A DNA stretch of 64,000 nucleotides. Source: Streptococcus anginosus. GTDB lineage: Bacteria > Bacillota > Bacilli > Lactobacillales > Streptococcaceae. The stretch lies in contig NZ_CP012719.1 of NCBI RefSeq assembly GCF_001697145.1, positions 1,770,501 to 1,834,500 of the forward strand. Reading direction: 5' to 3'. Under the pieces are notes generated by a model that was given only the letters and a program-made list of their open reading frames with translations, searched no databases and was not told the DNA's origin. A program made the translations under genes and the position numbers. This document shows, one piece after another, positions 19,720 to 28,014 of this stretch (positions within the stretch are counted from its first letter, which is position 1; each line of letters opens with the position of its first letter).

Positions 19720-21972
19720 ATGAACATCAATCACTTATTCGAAAAATTAGCAGCAGATGCACCTATTTTACAAGCTACTTTCGGGTTGGAAAGGGAGGGC
19801 TTGCGCGTCAATCAAGACGGGAAATTAGCACAAACTTCTCATCCAAAAGCATTTGGCAGTCGCAATTTTCATCCAACGATTCAGACAGATTTTAGCGAGC
19901 AGCAGTTAGAACTCATCACTCCAATTGCTCCTTCTACAAAAGAAGCAAGGCGTTTTCTCACTGCCATTACTGATGTAGCTGGACGCACCATTTCCAAAAG
20001 CGAAGCAATCTGGCCGCTCTCTATGCCTCCAAAATTGTCACCAGCAGAAATTCAAATCGCTCATTTAGAAAATGATTTTGAGCACCATTATCGAGAGGGG
20101 TTGGCGAAAAAATATGGAAAAACACTACAAGCTATCTCAGGCATTCACTACAACATGGAGTTGGGACCAGACTTGATTCAAGCTCTTTTCAAGGTCAGTG
20201 ATTACCAAAATATCCGTCTTTTTAAAAATGACCTCTATCTTAAATTGGCTCGAAACTTTTTACGGTTCCGCTGGTTTCTGACTTATTTATACGGGGCAGC
20301 ACCAATTGCTGAAGAAGGGGTTTTGACGAGAAAGATTTCTCAGCCTGTACGCTCTATCCGCAACAGTGATTCGGGATATGTAAATGATAAAAAGATTCAC
20401 ATTTCCTATGCTTCACTAGAGTCTTATGTGAGCGATATAGAGAAATACGTGGCACAAGGCGATTTAATTGCCGAGAAAGAATGCTACACACCCGTCCGCT
20501 TCCGTGGGCAAAAAGAAAATCGGCGTTACTTGGAAAAAGGCATTACCTATTTGGAATTCCGCTGCTTTGACCTCAATCCTTTTGAGGTGCTGGGAATCAG
20601 CCAAGAAACTATGGACACGGTTCATCTCTTTTTGCTTGCCTTGCTCTGGCTAGATGATATAGCAGACCCTGATGAAATCCTAGAGCAAGCTCATGATCTA
20701 AATGAAAAAATCGCTCTTAGCCACCCTCTGACTCCTTTGCCTGTTGAAGCTGATAGTAATCTGCTCCTTAGAGCCATGCAAGCTGTCATCCACCAGTTCG
20801 GATTAAGCTCCTATTATCAAGACCTGCTTCATCATGTGAAAGATGCAGTTGCTAATCCCAGTCTGACCCTTTCTGCCCAGCTCTTGCCTTATATTTATAA
20901 CCAATCCTTAGAAGCCTTTGGTTTGGAAAAAGCTAAAGAATATCACCACTACGCCTGGACTGCTCCATACGCTCTGAAAGGCTACGAGGAAATGGAGCTC
21001 TCTACCCAGATGCTGCTCTTTGATGCGATTCAAAAAGGGTTGCAGGTCGAAATATTGGACGAAAGTGACCAGTTTTTAAAACTTCAACATAAAGATCACA
21101 TCGAGTATGTCAAAAATGGCAATATGACCTCAAAGGACAACTATATCGTGCCTCTTGCGATGGCAAATAAGACGGTGACTAAGAAAATTTTATCTGCTGC
21201 TGGTTTTCCTGTTCCTGCTGGAGCTGAATTCTCCACTCTGGAAGAAGGGCTAGCTTACTATCCCCTTATCAAAAATATGCCGATTGTTGTCAAACCCAAA
21301 TCCACCAACTTCGGGTTAGGAATTTCTATTTTTCAGGAACCAGCCAGCAGAAACAGTTACCAAAAAGCATTGGAAATTGCCTTTTCAGAGGACAGCTCTG
21401 TCCTTGTCGAAAAATTTATCGCAGGAACCGAGTACCGTTTCTTTGTCCTAGACGGCAAATGTGAGGCGGTGCTTCTGCGCTTAGCAGCCAATGTTGTAGG
21501 AGACGGTCGGCACACCATTCGAGAACTGGTAGCTTTTAAAAATACCAATCCCCTACGAGGGCGCGACCATCGCTCTCCACTGGAAATGATTGAGCTTGGT
21601 GAGATTGAGCTGCTCATGCTAGCCCAGCAAGGTTATAAAGCAGATGATATCCTACCGCAAGGGGTTCAAGTCTTTCTCCGTCGCAATTCTAATATATCCA
21701 CTGGTGGAGACTCAGTAGATGTGACTGAAACCATGCACACCTCCTATAAGGAACTGGCAGCAGAAATGGCAACTGCTATGGGAGCTTGGGTCTGCGGTGT
21801 GGATTTAATTATCCCAGATAGCCCACTTCCAGCCAGCAAAAACAATCCTAACTGTACCTGCATTGAGCTCAATTTCAATCCTTCTATGTATATGCATACT
21901 TATTGTGCAGAAGGTCCCGGTCAAAGCATTACACCTAAAATATTGGCTAAACTTTTCCCAGAAATCCATTAA
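19720..21972 (+). CDS. gshAB: Bifunctional glutamate-cysteine ligase / glutathione synthetase
   Basis: The start MNINHLFEKLAADAP at 19720 gives 750 residues, the usual GshAB (GshF) length. The frame is open further upstream, but a -10 TATAAT lies at 19678-19683 inside that extension. Residues 1 to about 450 are the gamma-glutamylcysteine ligase part (FGLEREGLRV, FSEQQLELITP, SGIHYNMELGPD, YLEFRCFDLNPF). Residues from about 490 are an ATP-grasp glutathione synthetase-like domain (VVKPKSTNFGLGI, EKFIAGTEYRFFVLDG, IELNFNPSMYMHTYC). It makes glutathione in two steps for redox and acid defence. It is transcribed divergently from purA. Confidence 0.96.
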   Translation: MNINHLFEKLAADAPILQATFGLEREGLRVNQDGKLAQTSHPKAFGSRNFHPTIQTDFSEQQLELITPIAPSTKEARRFLTAITDVAGRTISKSEAIWPLSMPPKLSPAEIQIAHLENDFEHHYREGLAKKYGKTLQAISGIHYNMELGPDLIQALFKVSDYQNIRLFKNDLYLKLARNFLRFRWFLTYLYGAAPIAEEGVLTRKISQPVRSIRNSDSGYVNDKKIHISYASLESYVSDIEKYVAQGDLIAEKECYTPVRFRGQKENRRYLEKGITYLEFRCFDLNPFEVLGISQETMDTVHLFLLALLWLDDIADPDEILEQAHDLNEKIALSHPLTPLPVEADSNLLLRAMQAVIHQFGLSSYYQDLLHHVKDAVANPSLTLSAQLLPYIYNQSLEAFGLEKAKEYHHYAWTAPYALKGYEEMELSTQMLLFDAIQKGLQVEILDESDQFLKLQHKDHIEYVKNGNMTSKDNYIVPLAMANKTVTKKILSAAGFPVPAGAEFSTLEEGLAYYPLIKNMPIVVKPKSTNFGLGISIFQEPASRNSYQKALEIAFSEDSSVLVEKFIAGTEYRFFVLDGKCEAVLLRLAANVVGDGRHTIRELVAFKNTNPLRGRDHRSPLEMIELGEIELLMLAQQGYKADDILPQGVQVFLRRNSNISTGGDSVDVTETMHTSYKELAAEMATAMGAWVCGVDLIIPDSPLPASKNNPNCTCIELNFNPSMYMHTYCAEGPGQSITPKILAKLFPEIH

Positions 21973-21990
21973 ACACTAGATACACTGTAA

Positions 21991-22018
21991 AACGAGCCGA
22001 AAACAACAGCTCGTTTTT
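21991..22018 (+). terminator. Terminator of gshAB
   Basis: AACGAGC/GCTCGTT stem with an 11-nt loop and a T run, 18 bases after the stop. It faces the convergent GNAT gene. Confidence 0.88.
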
Positions 22019-22063
22019 AGGTAGATCAACGAAAAATAGAAATATTCGATAGTGATTCTTAGT

Positions 22064-22621
22064 TTATTCCCAGTCCCTGCCATGTCCATGCTTGATTTCA
22101 AATTCAAAATAACCATCTTCTTGAATCTTTTTGAAAATGTCCCGATAGGCTTTTTCATCAAAAAACGGTCCTTTATAAAGAATTTCAAAACTTAAACCGT
22201 CGTATTCTAAGTAGGCGTGCGAAGAGCGAAAACCATTTCTCTTGTAGAAATCCATTCGAGCTTTTCGTTGTTCTAGATTATCACAAGGCTCATCCAGCCG
22301 TTCTACTTCTAAAACCATGGTTCTTTGATAAAAATCCACCAACTTATCAATAATCTTCCCGCCATAACCATGACTACGCAAATGAGGCATAATCGCAAAA
22401 AAACTGATATAAAAGGCTCTTTCATTGTAAACTGAAAAGGCAAAACCGACAAATTCATTGCCATCATAAAAGGCAAAAAAATGAGAATATTCCCCATCTC
22501 CATAGCGTAGCAACTCGGATAGCGGTGCACGCTCCTCCTCAGGAAAGGCTTCTGTATTGAGTTGTTCTACTTTTTCTAAATCCGGAAATTCAGCTGTAAC
22601 AATCTGACTAGTTAAAGACAT
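22064..22621 (-). CDS. GNAT-family N-acetyltransferase
   Basis: The 185-residue protein has the GNAT core: AFPEEERAPLSELL near residue 27, the beta4 strand FYISFFAIMPHLRSHGYGGKIIDKL (acetyl-CoA loop R-x-x-G-x-G/A-like RSHGYGG near 90) and FYKRNGFR. The substrate is unknown. AAAGGGGAGAAAATC precedes ATG. The C-terminus is His/Gly rich (KHGHGRDW). Confidence 0.85.
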   Translation of the reverse strand: MSLTSQIVTAEFPDLEKVEQLNTEAFPEEERAPLSELLRYGDGEYSHFFAFYDGNEFVGFAFSVYNERAFYISFFAIMPHLRSHGYGGKIIDKLVDFYQRTMVLEVERLDEPCDNLEQRKARMDFYKRNGFRSSHAYLEYDGLSFEILYKGPFFDEKAYRDIFKKIQEDGYFEFEIKHGHGRDWE

Positions 22622-22704
22622 GATTTTCTCCCCTTTTAACTGCTTTTCTTTTATTTTATCAAAAATGAAGGTATTTGAGAACTATTGGACTAACATTCAC
22701 AACC

Positions 22705-22736
22705 ATAAAAGAGGTCGGATTCTACCAACCTCTTTC
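22705..22736 (-). terminator. Terminator of the deleted alcohol dehydrogenase gene
   Basis: AAAGAGGT/ACCTCTTT stem followed by TTATGG on the minus strand, 8 bases after the stop. Confidence 0.7.
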
Positions 22737-22743
22737 GGAGTTC

Positions 22744-23064
22744 TTAATTCATCACAATCATCGCTTTAATTGTTTTTCTGTCAGCCATATTTTTGTACGC
22801 TTGGTCAATATTTTCCAATTTGTAAGATTGAGTGAAAACTTTACCAGGATTGATTTGACCGTCTAGAACTGCTTTTAGCAAGATTTCTTTGTCATAAGTT
22901 GTACAAGAAGCTGATCCACCAGCCATTGCCAAGTTGACCATCCAGTAGTCACCGATATTGATGTCTCCTGTATGTGGCACACCGACGCGTCCGACAACAG
23001 CACCTGGACGCGCAACCTCTCTTACCTCCATTTTTCCTGATTCTACAAAAACTGCTGCTTTCAT
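22744..23064 (-). pseudogene. Zinc-type alcohol dehydrogenase with a large in-frame internal deletion
   Basis: The 106-codon frame begins MKAAVFVESGKMEVREVARP, a normal MDR alcohol dehydrogenase N-terminus, with AAAGGAGCAATAAG in front. At about residue 20 it jumps directly to GAVVGRVGVPHTGDINIGDY, which is late in such proteins. It then runs to the natural C-terminus (YKLENIDQAYKNMADRKTIKAMIVM). Full-length relatives have about 345 residues, so roughly 240, including the catalytic zinc site and Rossmann glycine motif, are missing. The reading frame is kept, so a short product may still be made, but it cannot be an active dehydrogenase. The upstream promoter is of the MerR-regulated type. Confidence 0.88.
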
Positions 23065-23135
23065 CTTATTGCTCCTTTCTCTATTAAAAAGATGATGCTC
23101 CACATTCATCAAAAAGATAAAATATTTACACTTTT

Positions 23136-23166
23136 ATTATATACCTTGGAGTGCACTCTAAGTCAA
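23136..23166 (-). promoter_or_regulatory. MerR-type (NmlR/AdhR-like) promoter and operator
   Basis: -35 TTGACT (23166-23161) and -10 TATAAT (23141-23136) are separated by 19 bp, the elongated spacer of MerR-family promoters. The spacer holds the dyad CTTAGAGTGCACTCCAAG (23162-23145), which fits the operator seen before nmlR/adhR-regulated aldehyde/alcohol dehydrogenase genes. No MerR-family gene is present in the window. Confidence 0.8.
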
Positions 23167-23306
23167 GATATTTTTGAAAAATCTGAGCAGTCCATGATTA
23201 TTTTCAGCCAAACTTTTTATTAAAAATATCGTTCAGTCCCGTCTTTGATGCTTTTTTATGCTAAAATAGACTTAGAAATTTCAGAAGAAACGGGATTAGA
23301 TAATTT

Positions 23307-24125
23307 ATGTCCAGAAGAGATTATAGAAATGTACGTTCTAGAAGATGGATTGGTATATTGCTTATTTTTATCGCAGTTGGTATTATTATGCAGTACCTCA
23401 TCCCGATCCTCTTTGCTGTCGGTGTAAGCTACGGAATTTACTACTATGCAACCCATCAGCCGAAAAAAATCACAGGACCTAGCGCCAGTCAGCAAATTGA
23501 AGATTTGAAAGAGGAAATCGGTGCCGCAGATAGTCGAATCAAACAATTAGATGCTTATCTAGAAGAAAAGGCTTATGAAAAATACCAACAGTTGGCTGAA
23601 CAGCTCTTGCCTCAATTAAGCTATATTCAAGGACGGGCTGATACTTTGAAAAAACATATCTCACCTGAGATTTACCAGCGGATTCAACGGAAAGTGCAAG
23701 ACGTAACAGCAGACATTCATGCTCAACTTTACAACCTCCGCACGCAAAATGCTGAGAGTACAAAGTCAAGCCTTGAAGAATTAGCACCAGAATTGCTCGA
23801 AACCATTCACAATATCCAAACCGACCATGAAGCTATTCTCAAGAAAATTTCTCAATCAGAAAGCAACAACAAGGAAGAATTAACCGCTATTCATCAATCT
23901 CAAATGGAGCATTATGAGGATATTTTGGAAGGCTACCTAAAAATCAAGGCTTCCCCGAAAGATTTTTACAATGCCGAAGAACGACTGTCCAGCGCCAAAG
24001 CGGCTATTGAGCAGTTTGATTTAGACTTGGACGAAACACTCCGTCAGCTCAACGAAGCTGATCTACGAGATTTTGACATCAGCTTGCGGATTTTAACTAA
24101 AAAAGAAACGAACACAGAACTATAA
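23307..24125 (+). CDS. XpaC-like membrane protein (5-bromo-4-chloroindolyl phosphate hydrolysis family)
   Basis: The 272-residue product has a basic N-terminus (SRRDYRNVRSRRW) and a hydrophobic hairpin (about residues 14-45, ending YGIYYYATHQPKK). A long helical cytosolic domain rich in Glu/Gln/Lys follows, as in the XpaC family. The biochemical role of XpaC is not established. It lies 17 bases upstream of a TelA-family gene, a conserved pairing in Firmicutes. A likely extended -10, TGCTAAAAT, lies near 23260; the ribosome site is weak. Confidence 0.8.
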   Translation: MSRRDYRNVRSRRWIGILLIFIAVGIIMQYLIPILFAVGVSYGIYYYATHQPKKITGPSASQQIEDLKEEIGAADSRIKQLDAYLEEKAYEKYQQLAEQLLPQLSYIQGRADTLKKHISPEIYQRIQRKVQDVTADIHAQLYNLRTQNAESTKSSLEELAPELLETIHNIQTDHEAILKKISQSESNNKEELTAIHQSQMEHYEDILEGYLKIKASPKDFYNAEERLSSAKAAIEQFDLDLDETLRQLNEADLRDFDISLRILTKKETNTEL

Positions 24126-24142
24126 CATCAAAAGGAGACCTT

Positions 24143-25414
24143 ATGAGCCAAGAATTTAACTTCGACATTGACAAAATCGCTAACAATGCCATTACGAAAA
24201 CGGATAAAACCACCGAAATCATTGAATCAACCAGAACTCAAGCAAATGGGCAGTTAACTTTTTTGGAGAAATTAACTCCTGAACAACAAGATGCGATTAT
24301 AGCAAAAGCCCCTCAGCTGGTAGATAACTTTATTTCCGATCAAAATACTCTTTTAGATTTTGGGCAGGCTGCAGTCGAAGAAGTTAATAATACTGTTAAT
24401 CGCATTTTAGCCGAGCAAAAGAAACTTCAAATCCCACAAGTCGATGAATTGCTAAAAAATACTAATAAAGAGTTAAATGGTTTTGTTGCTAAATATAAGG
24501 ATACTCAAATTGCAGAACTAGATAAAAAGCCAAATTTTTTAGAAAAACTCTTTAAACAAAGTAAGAACACCTTGCAAGAGTTCTATTTTGATTCACAAAA
24601 TATTGAGCAAAAAATGGATAGTATGGCTGCCACTGTCGTCAAGCAAGAAGATCTGCTCGCACGCAATATCGTTTCTGCCGAAATGTTAATTGAAGACAAC
24701 ACCAAATCCATTGAAAATCTAGTCGGTGTCATTTCCTTTATCGAAGCCACTCAAAAAGAAGCTGGTGCGCGTGCCTCGACTCTTCAAAATGAGGTGGCAC
24801 AATTAGATACTGCCACTCTCGATTACCAAACCAAATCACAAGAATTGGCTCGCTTAACTGAGGTTGTTAATACATTAGAACAACAACATACAGAATACAT
24901 CAGCCGTCTATATGTCGCTTGGGCCACTACCCCGCAAATGCGTAATCTCGTAAAAGTATCTTCTGATATGCGCCAAAAACTTGGCATGCTCCGTCGCAAT
25001 ACCATTCCGACTATGAAGCTCTCTATCGCTCAACTAGGAATCCTGCAGCAATCAATGAAATCTGGTCAAGTAGCAGACGCTATTTCTAATGCCAACAATG
25101 CAGCGCTGCAAATGCTAGCTGAAACCAGCAAAGAAGTCATTCCACAAATGGAGAGGATTTCCCAAAATCCAACAATCGCTGTCGAATCCGTCACCAAATT
25201 AGCTGAAAGCTTAGTCGCTCAAAACCAAGGAATCATCTCTGCCATTGATAAAGGACGGGAAAAACGCGCTCTCCTTGAAGCAACTGTAATCAAATCCGCT
25301 GAAACCATTAATGACTCTGTTAAACTACGCGACCAAAAAATTATCCAGGCTCTGCTAGATCAGGGAAAAGAAATCCAAAAAGAAGTGGATGAACCGACTA
25401 CAAGTGAGAAATAA
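24143..25414 (+). CDS. TelA-family toxic anion resistance protein
   Basis: The 423-residue, largely helical cytosolic protein carries TelA features: LTPEQQDAI near 45, the long coiled coil with SAEMLIEDNTKSIENLVGVISFIEA near 185, YVAWATTPQMRNLVKVSSDMRQKLGMLRRN-type repeats near 255-290 and NAALQMLAETSKEVIPQMER. Family members are linked to tellurite and cell-envelope stress resistance, but the mechanism is unknown. AAAAGGAGACCTT precedes ATG. It forms an operon with the XpaC-like gene. Confidence 0.88.
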   Translation: MSQEFNFDIDKIANNAITKTDKTTEIIESTRTQANGQLTFLEKLTPEQQDAIIAKAPQLVDNFISDQNTLLDFGQAAVEEVNNTVNRILAEQKKLQIPQVDELLKNTNKELNGFVAKYKDTQIAELDKKPNFLEKLFKQSKNTLQEFYFDSQNIEQKMDSMAATVVKQEDLLARNIVSAEMLIEDNTKSIENLVGVISFIEATQKEAGARASTLQNEVAQLDTATLDYQTKSQELARLTEVVNTLEQQHTEYISRLYVAWATTPQMRNLVKVSSDMRQKLGMLRRNTIPTMKLSIAQLGILQQSMKSGQVADAISNANNAALQMLAETSKEVIPQMERISQNPTIAVESVTKLAESLVAQNQGIISAIDKGREKRALLEATVIKSAETINDSVKLRDQKIIQALLDQGKEIQKEVDEPTTSEK

Positions 25415-25540
25415 CGGGCTGAAACATGGAAGTAAGACAAAAATAAACTCTTGTGGTATGCTGTTTCATCCAAACAAAGTAACAGTATATAGCACTAACT
25501 CTTTGCCATGTAAATAATGACCAACCTCGTCAATTATGTG

Positions 25541-25594
25541 GGGCAGGACAACAAAATCACTTTCTTACGAAATACCGATTTTTGTCCCGCTCCC
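25541..25594 (+). repeat. Intergenic hairpin element before hslO
   Basis: GGACA..AAAATC pairs with GATTTT.TGTCC around an 18-nt loop, flanked by G-rich and CTCCC ends, then a T-rich tract. It may terminate telA transcription. It resembles in outline the GTGGGA...TCCCAC hairpin at 44998-45046. The rest of 25415-25540 shows nothing I can name. Confidence 0.55.
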
Positions 25595-25606
25595 TTTTCT
25601 TTTTTA

Positions 25607-25615
25607 TGTTACAAT
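25607..25615 (+). promoter_or_regulatory. Extended -10 directly before the hslO start
   Basis: TGTTACAAT ends 7 bases before ATG at 25623, so the transcript would begin at or next to the start codon. AAAGG lies one base from the ATG, too close for a normal ribosome site. No -35 is evident. Confidence 0.5.
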
Positions 25616-25622
25616 AAAAGGT

Positions 25623-26495
25623 ATGGATAAGATTATTAAAACTATTTCAGAAAACGGAGCTTTCCGAGCTTATGTACTAGATAGTACCGAAACTGTTCGA
25701 ACGGCTCAGGAAAAACACCAGACCCTTGCTAGCTCAACCGTAGCGTTAGGCCGCACACTCATTGCCAGTCAAATCCTTGCCGCAAACGAAAAAGGAGATA
25801 CAAAAATCACCGTCAAAGTACTAGGGACAAGCTCTCTCGGTGCGATTATCACCGTCGCAGATACAAAAGGTACTGTCAAAGGCTATGTGCAAAATTCCGG
25901 TGTGGACATTAAAAAAACTGCAACAGGTGAAGTGTTGGTCGGACCATTCGTTGGAAATGGCGAATTCCTCGTCATTACAGACTATGGAACTGGAAATCCT
26001 TATCATTCTATGACTCCGCTTGTATCCGGTGAAATTGGCGAAGATTTAGCATTCTATCTAACAGAAAGCCAGCAAACTCCGTCAGCCGTCGGGTTGAATG
26101 TTCTACTAGATGCCAATGACAAGGTCAAGGTTGCTGGTGGTTTCCTCTTGCAAGTCCTTCCAGGTGCCAAAGAAGAAGAAATCACCCGCTTTGAAAAACG
26201 AATCCAAGAAATGCCTGCTATTTCAACACTTTTGGAATCTGAAAACCATATTGAAGCCTTGCTTTCAGCTATCTACGGCAACGAACCTTACAAACGATTG
26301 TCAGAAGAAGAACTCCGCTTCCAATGTGATTGCAGCAAAGATCGGTTTTTAAATGCCCTCTCAAGTCTACCTAAGTCAGATCTTGAAGAAATGCGAGATG
26401 AAGACCACGGTGCTGAAATCACTTGCCAATTCTGCCAAAGCACATATCATTTTGACGAAAAAGACTTGGAGGAACTCATTCGTGACAAATCTTAA
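25623..26495 (+). CDS. hslO: Redox-regulated chaperone Hsp33
   Basis: The start [20 protein letters not shown] at 25623 gives 290 residues, the family length; 29 codons of open frame upstream do not resemble the family. The N-terminal chaperone domain contains [20 protein letters not shown] and [25 protein letters not shown]. The C-terminal zinc switch has CDC at about 240 and CQFC near 273, the four cysteines that form disulfides on oxidation and activate holdase function. It overlaps dusB by 14 bases. Confidence 0.95.
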   Translation: MDKIIKTISENGAFRAYVLDSTETVRTAQEKHQTLASSTVALGRTLIASQILAANEKGDTKITVKVLGTSSLGAIITVADTKGTVKGYVQNSGVDIKKTATGEVLVGPFVGNGEFLVITDYGTGNPYHSMTPLVSGEIGEDLAFYLTESQQTPSAVGLNVLLDANDKVKVAGGFLLQVLPGAKEEEITRFEKRIQEMPAISTLLESENHIEALLSAIYGNEPYKRLSEEELRFQCDCSKDRFLNALSSLPKSDLEEMRDEDHGAEITCQFCQSTYHFDEKDLEELIRDKS

Positions 26496-27453
26496 CACCT
26501 CTTTTCTGATTGGCGATGTGAAAATTCCCAACCGAACGGTTCTCGCTCCTATGGCAGGTGTGACCAATTCGGCTTTTCGGACGATTGCAAAAGAGCTTGG
26601 CGCAGGACTTGTCGTCATGGAAATGGTCTCAGACAAGGGCATTCAGTACAACAACGAAAAGACACTTCACATGCTGCATATTGATGAAGGAGAACATCCC
26701 GTTTCCATTCAGTTGTTTGGCAGTGACGAAGATAGTTTGGCGCGCGCAGCCGAGTTTATCCAAGAAAATACCCAAACAGATATTGTGGACATCAATATGG
26801 GCTGTCCCGTCAATAAAATTGTTAAAAACGAAGCTGGGGCAAAATGGCTCAAAGATCCAGAAAAAATCTATTCCATTATCAATAAAGTTCGTTCTGTTCT
26901 AGATATTCCGTTAACCGTGAAAATGCGTACTGGTTGGGCAGATGCCTCACTAGCTGTGGAAAATGCTCTTGCAGCTGAAGCTGCTGGTGTGGCGGCTCTT
27001 GCTATGCACGGTCGTACACGCGAACAAATGTACACTGGGCACGCTGATCTTGAAACCCTCCACAATGTTGCGCAAGCCTTAACCAAGATTCCTTTTATTG
27101 CCAATGGCGATATTCGTACTGTCCAAGATGCTCAACAGCGTATAGAAGAAGTGGGGGCAGATGCTGTCATGATTGGGCGCGCTGCTATGGGCAATCCGTA
27201 TCTTTTTCATCAGATTAACCACTATTTTGAAACAGGAGAAATCCTGCCTGATCTCAGCTTTGAGGATAAAATGCAAGTCGCTTACGATCATTTGAAACGT
27301 CTAATTGACCTCAAGGGCGAGCATATCGCCATTAGAGAATTTCGTGGCTTAGCACCTCATTACCTCCGCGGAACAGCTGGTGCTGCCAAACTCCGCGGTG
27401 CTATTTCCCAAGCCAACAGTCTTGCAGAAATTGAAGAGTTGCTGCAAATTTAA
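26482..27453 (+). CDS. dusB: tRNA-dihydrouridine synthase (DusB family)
   Basis: A GTG start at 26482, 9 bases after GGAGG, gives 323 residues starting (M)[20 protein letters not shown], overlapping hslO. The frame is open much further upstream only because it lies inside hslO. The FMN barrel is clear: [13 protein letters not shown] near 23, [19 protein letters not shown] with the active-site Cys near 100, [20 protein letters not shown] and [11 protein letters not shown]. It reduces uridines in tRNA D-loops. The hslO-dusB pairing is common in streptococci. Confidence 0.95.
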   Translation: MTNLNTSFLIGDVKIPNRTVLAPMAGVTNSAFRTIAKELGAGLVVMEMVSDKGIQYNNEKTLHMLHIDEGEHPVSIQLFGSDEDSLARAAEFIQENTQTDIVDINMGCPVNKIVKNEAGAKWLKDPEKIYSIINKVRSVLDIPLTVKMRTGWADASLAVENALAAEAAGVAALAMHGRTREQMYTGHADLETLHNVAQALTKIPFIANGDIRTVQDAQQRIEEVGADAVMIGRAAMGNPYLFHQINHYFETGEILPDLSFEDKMQVAYDHLKRLIDLKGEHIAIREFRGLAPHYLRGTAGAAKLRGAISQANSLAEIEELLQI

Positions 27454-27464
27454 ACATCAAAAAA

Positions 27465-27512
27465 CACCAATTATCTGGAAGATTATTTCCAAATGGTTGG
27501 TGCTTTTTATTT
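27465..27512 (+). terminator. Terminator after dusB
   Basis: CACCAA/TTGGTG with an inner ATCTGGAA/TTCCAAAT pairing is followed by CTTTTTATTT. It also lies downstream of the convergent GNAT gene. Confidence 0.8.
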
Positions 27513-27527
27513 AAAGAGCAATTTCTA

Positions 27528-27968
27528 CTAGGTATCTATCCGAGTCATTTCAGTCCTTGCTTGATTGCGGTAAATGAGATCTTCTCGAACAGAGAAACCT
27601 AATCTTTCCCAGAACTGGTTTCCTTCTGTATTTCTTTTAAAAACAACCAAGGCAACCTTATGAATTTTCAAATCATCTAAGACGGTTAAAACTGTCTCAA
27701 CCAGCTGTCTAGCAATCCCTCTCCTGCGATAGTTCGGATGAACAGCTGTATGGTAGATATAGGCTCTTCGTCCGTCCGAACCAACTAAAATCGCTCCGAT
27801 AATCGTTTGATTTTCTACTGCCACCAGACAAGTTTGAGGATTTCTCTGCAAAAACCGAGCAATTCCCTCTTTTGAATCATCTAAATCATTCAATCCCATG
27901 CCTGCACATGACAGCCATAATTGGTAAACTTGGTCGTAATCTTCTTCTACCATTTCACGAATGTTCAT
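27528..27968 (-). CDS. GNAT-family N-acetyltransferase
   Basis: The 146-residue protein has the whole GNAT core: an N-terminal NIREMVEEDYDQVYQLWLSC, then IGAILVGSDGRRAYIYHTAVHPNYRRRGIARQLVETV, where RRRGIA near 84 is the acetyl-CoA loop, and the FWERLGFSVRED end. The substrate is unknown. It precedes no obvious partner and lies 46 bases downstream of clpC on the same strand. Confidence 0.88.
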   Translation of the reverse strand: MNIREMVEEDYDQVYQLWLSCAGMGLNDLDDSKEGIARFLQRNPQTCLVAVENQTIIGAILVGSDGRRAYIYHTAVHPNYRRRGIARQLVETVLTVLDDLKIHKVALVVFKRNTEGNQFWERLGFSVREDLIYRNQARTEMTRIDT

Positions 27969-28014
27969 ATTAAAATACCTTATCTACTTTCTGATGAATG
28001 CTTCGAATAGAAAC

